Both the position numbers and the translations under genes were made by a program. A stretch of DNA of 64,000 nt from JAGRGG01 sp965217265. Its GTDB lineage: Bacteria > Pseudomonadota > Alphaproteobacteria > Geminicoccales > Geminicoccaceae. Location of the stretch: assembly GCA_965217265.1 (NCBI GenBank), contig CBDCHP010000011.1, forward strand, positions 1 through 64,000, in the 5' to 3' direction. The notes beneath the pieces were generated by a model, which saw only the letters and a program-made list of their open reading frames with translations, searched no databases and was not told the DNA's origin. Below are positions 1 to 8,092 of the stretch, piece after piece; position 1 is the stretch's first letter, and every line of letters starts with the position of its first letter.

Positions 1-420
1 TCAACGCCGCCGCCGTCAGCGGCCTGTTCGAGATCGAGTCGAGCGAGGCGGCGCTACAGCAGAGCCCGCCGGACGAGGTGCAAAGCTTCGCCAACACCAT
101 GATCGCCGACCACACCAAGGCCAACGGCAATCTAAAGGAGGTGGCACAAAACCTGGACCCTGGACGTGCCCGAGAGCCTCGATGACGAGCACCAGCAGAT
201 GCTGGATGAGCTGGAATCGAAGCAGGGCGAAGAATTCATGCAGACATACATCGACGATCAAGTGAAGGGTCACGAAGACACGGTGCAGAAGTTCCAGGCC
301 TACATCAAGGAGGGCGGCGACGAGGAACTGGTCAACTTCGCCAGCACCACGCTGCCCAAGCTGCAAGAGCATCTGGACATGGCCAAGCAACTGCAGGGCG
401 ACGCCGGCTCCAGCGGCTGA
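1..420 (+). pseudogene. DUF4142-family protein, 5'-truncated by window edge and frameshifted
   Basis: The window opens inside a gene read from base 3 (NAAAVSGLFEIESSEAAL...), which matches the ferritin-like helical DUF4142 family of predicted periplasmic proteins. That frame stops at 183-185. The remainder (VPESLDDEHQQMLDEL... to SSG) continues in the next frame from about 166 to the TGA ending at 420. The cause is visible: CCTGGAC occurs twice in tandem at 152-158 and 159-165. Removing one 7-bp copy joins the frames as VAQNLDVPES. So this is either a very recent slippage mutation or an assembly error; the protein is otherwise intact. The function of DUF4142 proteins is unknown. The N-terminus lies outside the window. 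Confidence 0.8.
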
Positions 421-661
421 GGCCGTCGCGCGCGGCGCAAAGGGGTTCGTGAGAAGCCCTCCGCGCCGCGGCACCACATTCAAGAGCAGCTTAATCTTAA
501 ACGCCGCCCCCACGTCGGCGACACGATGGTAAGTATAAGCCGCAAAATCCATAAAAATCTTCCAAGTCTTTGCAAGCTGAAATCGTCGAATAGACGCACG
601 GCGAGCCCTCGTTTCACCATCGGTTAACCCCTTAGGCTTATGTTGCCCGCCGTGAACAGCG

Positions 662-1614
662 ATGGGACGGGCCATGGGTAGGATGATGTTGCGACGGACG
701 GCGATGCACCGGGGTGTGGCGCTGTTGTCTGCCGTCCTCCTGCCCCTGTTCGCCCCGACCGCCGCGGCTTTCGCGGCGGGCGCGCCGATCACCCTCGGGT
801 TCGTCGCGCGCGACGTGGTCGACGAGGAGCGGCGCTGGGCGCCCGTGCTCGCCGAGGCCAACCTGGATTTGGCTCCCGTCGGGCGCCGGCTCGACGCGCG
901 GGTCCTGACGTCGCACGCCGGGATGCTCTGGGACCTGATCGACGGCCGCGTCGATCTGTTCCTGGCCGAGCCGTTGATCGCCTCCAAGTTCGCCGCCGAG
1001 ACCGGTGCCGTGCCCGTGCTGGCGCTGACCGGCCCGGACCGGCGACCTCGCGCGCTCGGTGGTCGTCGTTCGACGGGGCGAGGTGACGCCGCGCCCCGTG
1101 CCGCTCGCCGGGATGAGCGTGGCGTTCGACTTTCCCGGCTCGACCACGGGCCACCTGCTGCCGCGTCTGTTCCTGATCGAGACCGGTCACGTCCTGACCG
1201 GAGGCGCCCGCCGGGCCCGTGTCCCCGCCGGCCCCGCGCGACGCGACTGCGCCGGTCCGGTTCGTCTTCACCATGGACGGCTTGAGCCCGATCTTCTGGC
1301 TGCTCCGACACCGGGTCGACGCGGCGGCGATGTCAGAGGAAGCGTTCGAGCGCGTCGAGGCGAAGCGGCCGGGCGTGTTCGAGGTCCTGGGTCGTACTCC
1401 CCCGGCGCCGCAAGCCGTGCTCCTCGCCCGCGCCGACCTTTCGCCCGAGATCAGGTCGGCGGTGGTCGCGGCCCTGCGTCGGGTGCCGGCGGAGCGCTTC
1501 GAGCGGCCGGCACGGTTCTCCCCCCTCACCCCCGACCTCGACGCAGTTCTGACCCGTTTGGACATCGCCCGCGTCCTGATCGAGGCCGAAGACCGAAGCG
1601 GGGCCGGCTCATGA
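662..1614 (+). pseudogene. PhnD-like periplasmic binding protein, two frameshifts
   Basis: A signal peptide (hydrophobic stretch ending AAAFAAG near residue 40) is followed by a type-2 periplasmic-binding fold like PhnD phosphate/phosphonate-binding proteins. The motif FDFPGSTTGHLLPR corresponds to the ligand-loop segment of that family. The coding sequence changes frame twice, at about 1040-1058 (after LALTGPD) and about 1200-1218 (after GHVLTGG). The last third is MDGLSPIFWLLRHRVDAAAM... to TGA at 1614. As written it cannot make a full protein, although all three pieces are well conserved. The stop overlaps the ATG of the GGDEF gene (ATGA at 1611-1614), which suggests a co-transcribed sensor pair in which the binding protein reports a ligand to the cyclase. 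Several ATGs (662, 674, 683, 686) could be the start. The 241 bases before it look like AT-rich promoter sequence. Confidence 0.65.
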
Positions 1615-2951
1615 GCGTTGCGCACGCGGATGTAAGTACGCGCCGCCAGATCTCGACCGGTTTCCCCTTCTGGCGGCCGCGCCTGCCGTCGAGCCTGCGG
1701 CTCAGGTTCTCCTTGCTGAACGCGCTGCTGCTCGCCGGCGTCATCGTCGTCGCGTCGGGCATCCAGCTTTGGACGTTCGAGCGCCAGTCGGTCGAACAGG
1801 AGGAGCGGCGCGCGCTGGAGATGGCGAAGACGCTGGGCGACTTCGCCGCGACCTACCTGTTCGACCTGCGCATCACCGAACTGAACTTGGTCTTGGCCAA
1901 CGTCCGCTCGGCGACCGAGGTCCTGGACGCGTTCGTCGTCGCGGCCGACGGTACGGTGCTGGCCGACGGCACGCCCGACAACGAACGGGCGCTCGAACTC
2001 TTCCTCGATGTCCAAGTCGCGGCGGCGCTCGTCACGCGCGGGCCGGTGATCGAGCGCGGCGACGGCATCATCGAGGTCGCCTCGCCGATCTATTTCACGA
2101 CCGAGGAGGCCGGCGCGGTGCGGCTGACGCTGTCGACCGCGGCCGCCGGCGAGCGGCTGCGTCGCGCGCGCGCCGTCGTGCTGACGATCGCCGGGATCGG
2201 GCTCGTCGTCGGCGTCGGCCTCACCTTCGGCGTGGTCCGGCGGATGACGCAAGCACTCACCGCGCTCATGGAGTCGACGCGGGCGGTGGCCGAGGGCGAC
2301 TTCGGCCACAAGGTGCGGATCGAGGGCGAGGGCGAGTTGGGCGAGCTCGCCCACGCCTTCAACGTCATGGTCGAGGCCGTGCGCGAGAAGTCGGCGCACG
2401 TCGAGCGGCTGGCCTACAGCGACGGCCTGACGAAACTGCCCAACCGGACGCGGTTCAACGCGAGTCTCGCCGACGCCCTCGCCGAGGCCGGCGGTTCCCG
2501 GCCGGTGGGCGTGATGCTGCTCGATCTCGACCGCTTCAAGCAGGTCAACGACACGATGGGCCACGCCGCGGGCGATCGTCTCCTGACGCTCGTGGCGGGG
2601 CGCTTGATCGGGCAGGCCGAGGCGTGCTTAGGGTCGGCGTGGCCGGACGCCTGCACGATCGCCCGCCTAGGCGGCGACGAGTTCGTCTGCCTGCTCAAGG
2701 GCGCGCCCGCGGTCGGCAAGGCGCAGGCGCTGGCGGAGCGCTTCGTTAGGGTCCTGAACGAGCCGTTCGAGTTGTCGGAGGGCCCCGCCTCGATCGGCAC
2801 CAGCATCGGCCTCGCCTTCTACCCGAGCGACGCGACCGATCAGGCCGGGCTGCTCATGGCCGCCGATCTTGCCATGTACGACGCCAAGGCGCACGGGCGC
2901 AATTGCTGCCGCCCCTTCAAGGGCGAGCGGCAATCGGGGCCGAGGCGGTGA
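1611..2951 (+). CDS. Membrane diguanylate cyclase (periplasmic sensor-HAMP-GGDEF)
   Basis: A 446-residue protein: TM helix at about residues 28-48, periplasmic sensor region of about 130 residues, second TM at about 185-207, HAMP at about 208-265, and a GGDEF domain over the rest. The active-site signature RLGGDEF is intact (near residue 355), and the metal/substrate motif DLDRFKQVND is present, so it should make c-di-GMP from two GTP at the inner membrane. No RxxD inhibitory site precedes GGDEF (WPDACTIARL instead), so product inhibition is probably absent. The architecture (periplasmic loop, HAMP, GGDEF, with a YfiR-like gene following) resembles YfiN/TpbB of the YfiBNR system. The start at 1611 overlaps the preceding stop by four bases. 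Confidence 0.88.
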   Translation: MSVAHADVSTRRQISTGFPFWRPRLPSSLRLRFSLLNALLLAGVIVVASGIQLWTFERQSVEQEERRALEMAKTLGDFAATYLFDLRITELNLVLANVRSATEVLDAFVVAADGTVLADGTPDNERALELFLDVQVAAALVTRGPVIERGDGIIEVASPIYFTTEEAGAVRLTLSTAAAGERLRRARAVVLTIAGIGLVVGVGLTFGVVRRMTQALTALMESTRAVAEGDFGHKVRIEGEGELGELAHAFNVMVEAVREKSAHVERLAYSDGLTKLPNRTRFNASLADALAEAGGSRPVGVMLLDLDRFKQVNDTMGHAAGDRLLTLVAGRLIGQAEACLGSAWPDACTIARLGGDEFVCLLKGAPAVGKAQALAERFVRVLNEPFELSEGPASIGTSIGLAFYPSDATDQAGLLMAADLAMYDAKAHGRNCCRPFKGERQSGPRR

Positions 2952-3227
2952 CGGCCGGACGCGAAACGTCGAGGCCGCCCAAGCACGAGTCGGGGCCGAA
3001 GCCCGTTGCGGGGACGGTGCCCGTCGAGGGCGTCCGTTCGAGCGCGCGTCGAATCTCCCGCGCCCGACCGGCCGCGCCGCCCCACGGTCTCTACGCTTAG
3101 CCCAGCAGGGTCTGCTGCAACGGGAGAGGGGCGCATGGTGTAACCTATGGTTGTTTTTTAGCTGGCTAATTCCTGCTTTATAAGTTATTTCGAGCGCGAA
3201 TTTATTACCTAAGAGCGAATTTCGCCG

Positions 3228-3764
3228 ATGGGTCTTCGCGCGTATATGCTCCCCTTGATCGTCTGCACGATCCTGTTCGGACGGCAGGACTCCGCCGCCG
3301 GCACGTCCGACTTGCGCGACCTGCAGGTGGTGGCGCGCTCCTTGAAGTTCCTCGGCAAGGGGCCGGGACCGCAAGTGGTGATCGGCGTCGTGACGGACCC
3401 GAAGGCGCCAGACGAGTCGGCCGTGGCCGACGGGCTCTTGCGGCTGATCGACGGCCGGCTTCGCAGCGGCACGACTAATTTTTCCGGGCGGGTCATCGAG
3501 GTCGGGGCGCTCGACGCGATGAACGGGGTCGACCTCGTCTTCGTACCGCCCGGGCTCGGGGCCCACCAGGCCGAGGTCTTCGCCGCCGCGCGCGAGCGCG
3601 GGCTGATGACGGTCTCGACCGACCAGACCTGCGTCGACAACGGCTACTGCGTGATGTGGGTCAAGGCCGAGCCGTCGGTCCGGATCGTCGTCCACCGCGC
3701 CGCGGCCGAGGCCTCGGACATCCGCTTCGACACCTCGTTTCGCATGCTGGTCACGGAGCGCTGA
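3228..3764 (+). CDS. YfiR-like (DUF4154) periplasmic protein
   Basis: A 178-residue protein with a signal sequence (MLPLIVCTILF, cleavage near residues 22-25). The rest resembles YfiR/DUF4154: beta strands with VVIGVVTDP, a VDLVFVPPGL segment, a cysteine pair (TCVDNGYC) of the kind that forms disulfides in YfiR, and a C-terminal ending (RAAAEASDIRFDTSFRMLV) matching the family's terminal helix. In Pseudomonas YfiR is a redox-sensitive periplasmic inhibitor of the cyclase YfiN; here a YfiN-like cyclase lies just upstream. The 276-bp gap before it contains an AT-rich stretch (3140-3215) that may hold a promoter. The stop is two bases before the TonB receptor start. Family assignment is moderate; the inhibitory role is inferred from context. 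Confidence 0.65.
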   Translation: MGLRAYMLPLIVCTILFGRQDSAAGTSDLRDLQVVARSLKFLGKGPGPQVVIGVVTDPKAPDESAVADGLLRLIDGRLRSGTTNFSGRVIEVGALDAMNGVDLVFVPPGLGAHQAEVFAAARERGLMTVSTDQTCVDNGYCVMWVKAEPSVRIVVHRAAAEASDIRFDTSFRMLVTER

Positions 3765-3766
3765 GG

Positions 3767-5746
3767 ATGCGCTACACCCGGATCATCGCCACTCTCACCG
3801 CCCTATTCGCATCCGCCGCGGGCGGCGGCGTCCGAGCCCAGACGGTCGACTACACCGGCCTCGAAGAACTGTTCGGCGAGCCGATCACCACCAGCGTTAC
3901 CGGCCAGCCGCAGCGCGCGGGCGACGCCGCCTCGGCGATCGAGATCATCACGGCCGAAGAGATCCGCCGAGCACCCGCCACCGACATCCCCGGCATCCTG
4001 CGCCGCGTCGCCGGGATCAACGTCCTGCGCTGGACGTCTTCCGGCGTCGACGTCAGCGTGCGCGGCTACAACAGCCAGTACTCGGCCCGCCTCCTGGTCC
4101 TGATCAACGGCCGGCAGGTCTACCTCGACCACTACGCGATGACCGCCTGGAACGCCATGCCGATCCAGTTGAACGAGATCAAGCAGATCGAGGTGGTCAA
4201 GGGGCCGAACACGGCGCTGTTCGGCTTCAATGCGGTCAGCGGCGTCATCAACATCGTCACCTTCAACCCCTTGTACGACGACGTCGATGCCGCGAGCGTC
4301 GGCGTCGGGAGCTTGGATGCCCGCGAGGCAAATGCCGTCACCACGGTCAGGCTCGGGCCGAAGGCGGGACTGCGGCTCTCGGGCGGCGTCGCCGAGCACG
4401 ACGCGTTCGACACCGAGACGCTGCCGGGCGACCTGCGGCAGGACTTCTCGCGCGAGGCGCTCAGCGCCGACGCGCTGATCCAGCTCACCGACGCCTCGCA
4501 ACTGGGCCTAGAAGCCTCCTACAGCCAAACCGGCCTCAGCGAGATGACGCCCTACCCGCTGATCGGCGGCACTGATTACGAACTCGGCTCGGTGCGCGCG
4601 CGCTACCTCGTCGACAGCCGGCTCGGCCTCGTCGAGGCGCAGGCATACAGAAATTGGGCTCGGGTCGAGCTACCCTTGATCCGGGCCTCGGATCGGATCG
4701 TCAACCGCATCACCGTCCTGTCGCTACAGGACACCTTCAAGCCCGCCGCCGGCCACGCTTTCAGGCTCGGCGCCGAGTACCGCAACAACCTCCTCGACGA
4801 CGGTGCTGGCGAACTCGCCTACGACAACTACGCCGCCAGCGCGACCTGGAACTGGCGCATCAACGACTTCATCGACGCCACCAACGCCGTGCGCGTCGAC
4901 CACCTCGAACTCGATCGCGACGGGGCGCCCAACGCCGACGTCGGCCTCGCTAACGCCGATTACGGGCGCGACTTCACCACGTTCGGCTTCAACAGCGGGC
5001 TCGTCGTCAAGACGGGCGAGGCGAGCCGGGTGCGGCTCGCCGTCGGCCGCGGCGTCCAGTCGCCGAGCCTCGTCATGTTCGGCTACCAGGACGTGGTGCC
5101 ACCGAACATCCTCGTGGCCGGCGACCCGTCGATCGACCCGGCGATCGTGATGAACTACGAGATCGGCTTCGACTACGACCTCAGCACCGCAGCCGAGTTC
5201 AAGTCCGCGCTCTTCTACCAGACCACGAACAACGTGCAGAATCTGGGCGGGCGCGCCGTATTCGATCCTACAGCCTTAGCCCTGCTAACCTACGCCGACA
5301 ACATCGGCGACTCGCGCATGTACGGTGCCGAGGTCGGGCTGGGCGGCGAATTCGGCACGAACTGGCGCTACGACGCCAACTACACCTTCCTCCAGGTCAA
5401 GGACGATCGACCGCCGGACTTGATCCTCTCGCCCACCTTCTTCGAGGACAGCACGCCGGTCCACGCCGTGAACTTCAGCCTGGGCTTCACGCAGGGCCGC
5501 TTCGACGCCGACGCCTACGTCGGCTACGTCGCCTCGACCGAGCAGCCGCGCGTCGTCGATGGTATTCCCGTCAGGTTCGGCGTCGACGACTACGTGACGG
5601 TCTCCGGCCGGGTCGGCGCACGCCTTACCGACCGGGTCAGGCTCGACCTGATCGGCACGACCCTCAACCACGACGAGCTGCGCGTCACCTCTGGCCCCGA
5701 CGTCGAGCGCCGCTTCCTCGCCCGCCTGACGCTGAAGCTGCCTTGA
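3767..5746 (+). CDS. TonB-dependent outer-membrane receptor, copy 1
   Basis: 659 residues: signal peptide (about residues 1-23), plug domain (GLEELFGEPITTSVTGQ, then the VRGYNSQYSARLLVLINGRQ and IEVVKGPNTALFGFNAVSGV motifs typical of TonB receptor plugs), then a 22-strand-type barrel ending in an amphipathic LARLTLKLP strand. It lacks the N-terminal STN signalling domain, so it should not control a FecI-type sigma factor directly. It probably imports a bulky ligand using TonB energy; the substrate is unknown. It is the first of a tandem pair and directly follows the YfiR-like gene, a pairing common in proteobacteria. Extracellular loop regions differ from those of the second copy while the scaffold is nearly identical. 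Confidence 0.92.
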   Translation: MRYTRIIATLTALFASAAGGGVRAQTVDYTGLEELFGEPITTSVTGQPQRAGDAASAIEIITAEEIRRAPATDIPGILRRVAGINVLRWTSSGVDVSVRGYNSQYSARLLVLINGRQVYLDHYAMTAWNAMPIQLNEIKQIEVVKGPNTALFGFNAVSGVINIVTFNPLYDDVDAASVGVGSLDAREANAVTTVRLGPKAGLRLSGGVAEHDAFDTETLPGDLRQDFSREALSADALIQLTDASQLGLEASYSQTGLSEMTPYPLIGGTDYELGSVRARYLVDSRLGLVEAQAYRNWARVELPLIRASDRIVNRITVLSLQDTFKPAAGHAFRLGAEYRNNLLDDGAGELAYDNYAASATWNWRINDFIDATNAVRVDHLELDRDGAPNADVGLANADYGRDFTTFGFNSGLVVKTGEASRVRLAVGRGVQSPSLVMFGYQDVVPPNILVAGDPSIDPAIVMNYEIGFDYDLSTAAEFKSALFYQTTNNVQNLGGRAVFDPTALALLTYADNIGDSRMYGAEVGLGGEFGTNWRYDANYTFLQVKDDRPPDLILSPTFFEDSTPVHAVNFSLGFTQGRFDADAYVGYVASTEQPRVVDGIPVRFGVDDYVTVSGRVGARLTDRVRLDLIGTTLNHDELRVTSGPDVERRFLARLTLKLP

Positions 5747-5771
5747 GCGTCGGGCGCAATCACTCATGCCT

Positions 5772-5852
5772 CATCGTCCACCGCGTCGCGGCCCGCAAGC
5801 CTCGGACATCGGTTTCGACACCTCGTTTCGCATGCTGGTCACGGAGCGCTGA
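5772..5852 (+). pseudogene. Remnant of the yfiR-like gene 3' end (duplication scar)
   Basis: The 81 bases before the second receptor repeat the last 27 codons of the YfiR-like gene (compare 3684-3764): both contain GACACCTCGTTTCGCATGCT and end with GGTCACGGAGCGCTGA immediately before the receptor start. Near 5785-5795 the copy has two extra bases, so it no longer reads in the original frame. It is too short to encode anything. It shows that the second receptor arose by tandem duplication of a roughly 2.09-kb unit that began inside the yfiR-like gene. Confidence 0.88.
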
Positions 5853-5853
5853 T

Positions 5854-7824
5854 ATGTGCCGCACCCAAATCATCGCCGCCGTCGCGGCCCTGTTTGCAAC
5901 GGCCGGCACCGTTCGCGCCCAGACGGTCGACTACACCGGCCTCGAAGAACTGTTCGGCGAGCCGATCACCACCAGCGTTACCGGCCAGCCGCAGCGCGCG
6001 CGGGACACGTCGTCGGCGATCGAAATCATCACGGCCGAAGAGATCCGCCGAGCACCCGCCACCGACATCCCCGGCATCCTGCGCCGCGTCGCCGGGATCA
6101 ACGTCCTGCGCTGGACGTCTTCCGGCGTCGACGTCAGCGTGCGCGGCTACAACAGCCAGTACTCGGCCCGCCTCCTGGTCCTGATCAACGGCCGGCAGGT
6201 CTACCTCGACCACTACGCGATGACCGCTTGGAACGCCCTGCCCATTCAACTCAACGAAATCCGGCAGATCGAGGTGATCAAGGGGCCGAACACGGCGCTG
6301 TTCGGCTTCAATGCGGTCAGCGGCGTCATCAACATCGTCACCTTCAATCCCCTGTACGACGACGTCGACGCCGCGAGCGTCGGCGTCGGGAGCTTGGATG
6401 CCCGCGAGGCAAATGCCGTCACCACGGTCAGGCTCGGGCCGAAGGCGGGACTGCGGCTCTCGGGCGGCGTCGCCGAGCACGACGCGTTCGACACCGAGAC
6501 GCTGCCGGGCGACCTGCGGCAGGACTTCTCGCGCGAGGCGCTCAGCGCCGACGCGCTGATCCAGCTCACCGACGCCTCGCAACTGGGCCTAGAAGCCTCC
6601 TACAGCCAAACCGGCCTCAGCGAGATGCTGCCCTACCCGCTGATCGGCGGCACTGATTACGAACTCGGCTCGGTGCGCGCGCGCTACCTCGTCGACAGCC
6701 GGCTCGGCCTCGTCGAGGCGCAAGCCTACCGGAACTGGACCGAGACCGATCTCGCCTTCTCGCAATCCCCGGACCGGGTGAACAACCGGATCACGGTCGT
6801 GTCGCTGCAGGACTCGTTCAAGCCCACCGCCGGCCACGCTTTCAGGCTCGGCGCCGAATACCGCAACAACCTCCTCGACGACGGCGAGGGCGAACTCGCC
6901 TACGACAACTACGCCGCCAGCGCGACCTGGAACTGGCGGGTCAACGACTTCATCGACGCCACCAACGCCGTGCGCGTCGACCACCTCGAACTCGGCCGCG
7001 ACGGGGAAGCGAACGCCGACGTCGGCCTCGCTAACGTCGACTACGAGCGCGACTTCACCACGTTCGGCTTCAACAGCGGCCTCGTCGTGAAGACGGGCGA
7101 GGCGAGCCGGGTGCGGCTCGCCGTCGGCCGCGGCGTCCAGTCGCCCAGCCTCGTCATGCTCGGCTATCAATACATGACGCGACCGGGCTTCTTCGTGGCG
7201 GGCGACCCTTCGATCGACCCGGCGATCGTGATGAACTACGAGATCGGCTTCGACTACGACCTCAGCACCGCGGCCGAATTCAGGACTGCGCTCTTCTATC
7301 AAGTGACGAACGACGTGCAGAATTTCGGCGCACGCTTCGTGATCGATCCGCCGAACACGCTGACCTTCGCCGACAATATCGGCGATTCGCGGATGTACGG
7401 CACCGAGGTCGGGGTGGGCGGCGAACTCGGCACGAACTGGCGCTACGACGCCAACTACACCTTCCTCCAGGTCGAGGACGACGATCGGGCAGGCACGGTG
7501 TCGGCGGTGCCCACCTTCTTCGAGGACACGACGCCGGTCCACGCCGTGAACCTGAGCCTGGGCTTCACGCAGGGCCGCTTCGACGCCGACGCCTACGCCG
7601 GCTACGTCGCCTCGACCGAGCAGCCGCGCGTCGTCGGCATCTTCCCCGTCCGCGCCCGCGTCGACGACTACGTGACGCTCGCCGGCCGGGTCGGCGCGCG
7701 CCTCACCGAGCGGGTCAGGCTCGACCTGATCGGCACGACCCTCAACCACGACGAGCTGCGCGTCACCTCCGGCCCCGACATCGAGCGGCGCTTCCTCGCC
7801 CGCTTGACGCTGAAGCTGCCTTGA
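5854..7824 (+). CDS. TonB-dependent outer-membrane receptor, copy 2
   Basis: 656 residues, a paralogue of the preceding receptor with the same signal peptide type, plug, barrel and terminal strand. Start at ATG 5854, at the position equivalent to copy 1. Large stretches (for example 6401-6640 against 4323-4560) are virtually identical at the DNA level. Differences cluster in short blocks: NWTETDLAFSQSPD against NWARVELPLIRASD; YQYMTRPGFFVAGD against YQDVVPPNILVAGD; the segment after the VQNFG/VQNLG site; DDDRAGTVSAVP against DDRPPDLILSP; and VGIFPVRARVD against VDGIPVRFGVD. Such blocks are expected in surface loops, so the copies may bind different ligands or escape different phages or colicins. 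It is followed directly by a palindromic terminator-like repeat. Confidence 0.92.
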   Translation: MCRTQIIAAVAALFATAGTVRAQTVDYTGLEELFGEPITTSVTGQPQRARDTSSAIEIITAEEIRRAPATDIPGILRRVAGINVLRWTSSGVDVSVRGYNSQYSARLLVLINGRQVYLDHYAMTAWNALPIQLNEIRQIEVIKGPNTALFGFNAVSGVINIVTFNPLYDDVDAASVGVGSLDAREANAVTTVRLGPKAGLRLSGGVAEHDAFDTETLPGDLRQDFSREALSADALIQLTDASQLGLEASYSQTGLSEMLPYPLIGGTDYELGSVRARYLVDSRLGLVEAQAYRNWTETDLAFSQSPDRVNNRITVVSLQDSFKPTAGHAFRLGAEYRNNLLDDGEGELAYDNYAASATWNWRVNDFIDATNAVRVDHLELGRDGEANADVGLANVDYERDFTTFGFNSGLVVKTGEASRVRLAVGRGVQSPSLVMLGYQYMTRPGFFVAGDPSIDPAIVMNYEIGFDYDLSTAAEFRTALFYQVTNDVQNFGARFVIDPPNTLTFADNIGDSRMYGTEVGVGGELGTNWRYDANYTFLQVEDDDRAGTVSAVPTFFEDTTPVHAVNLSLGFTQGRFDADAYAGYVASTEQPRVVGIFPVRARVDDYVTLAGRVGARLTERVRLDLIGTTLNHDELRVTSGPDIERRFLARLTLKLP

Positions 7825-7831
7825 GCATTGC

Positions 7832-7976
7832 ACGCTTCGCGTCCGCTGCGCGGGGCCTTTTTCTTCTTTTTTTGCCAGTGTTAACGTAGGAGGCTGGCCG
7901 CAATGCCGAGGGTCGGCCTCGGACAGCGATAAAAAAGCAAGGGAAAGCCCGCGCGGCGAGCGCAACGCGAAGCGTT
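7832..7976. repeat. Palindromic terminator-like repeat, copy A (forward)
   Basis: Outer inverted arms ACGCTTCGCGT... and ...ACGCGAAGCGTT enclose a T-rich tract (after GCGCGGGGC), a core with GTGTTAACG and a GCCGAGGGTCGGCCTCGGAC hairpin-like region, and an A-rich tract. The RNA would fold into a long GC stem followed by U residues on either strand, so it can end transcription in both directions. It begins 8 bases after the stop of the second TonB receptor. Bases 7977-8092 up to the next gene hold no recognised feature. Confidence 0.85.
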
Positions 7977-8092
7977 TTGCGGCAACTATCTAGTCGAGGA
8001 CGGCCCGTGCCGCCGTCCTTGCCGCTCTTGCCCCGCGACACCAGATCGAGGGCCTGTCATCCCCGACAGACCAGATCGAGAGCACGAAACCC

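Noticed and set aside
789..2564. A 591-codon open frame on the minus strand opposite the PhnD-like and GGDEF genes
   Set aside because: High-GC coding DNA often leaves the antisense frame open; composition is Arg/Gly/Asp-rich with no domain, and the plus-strand proteins are clearly real.
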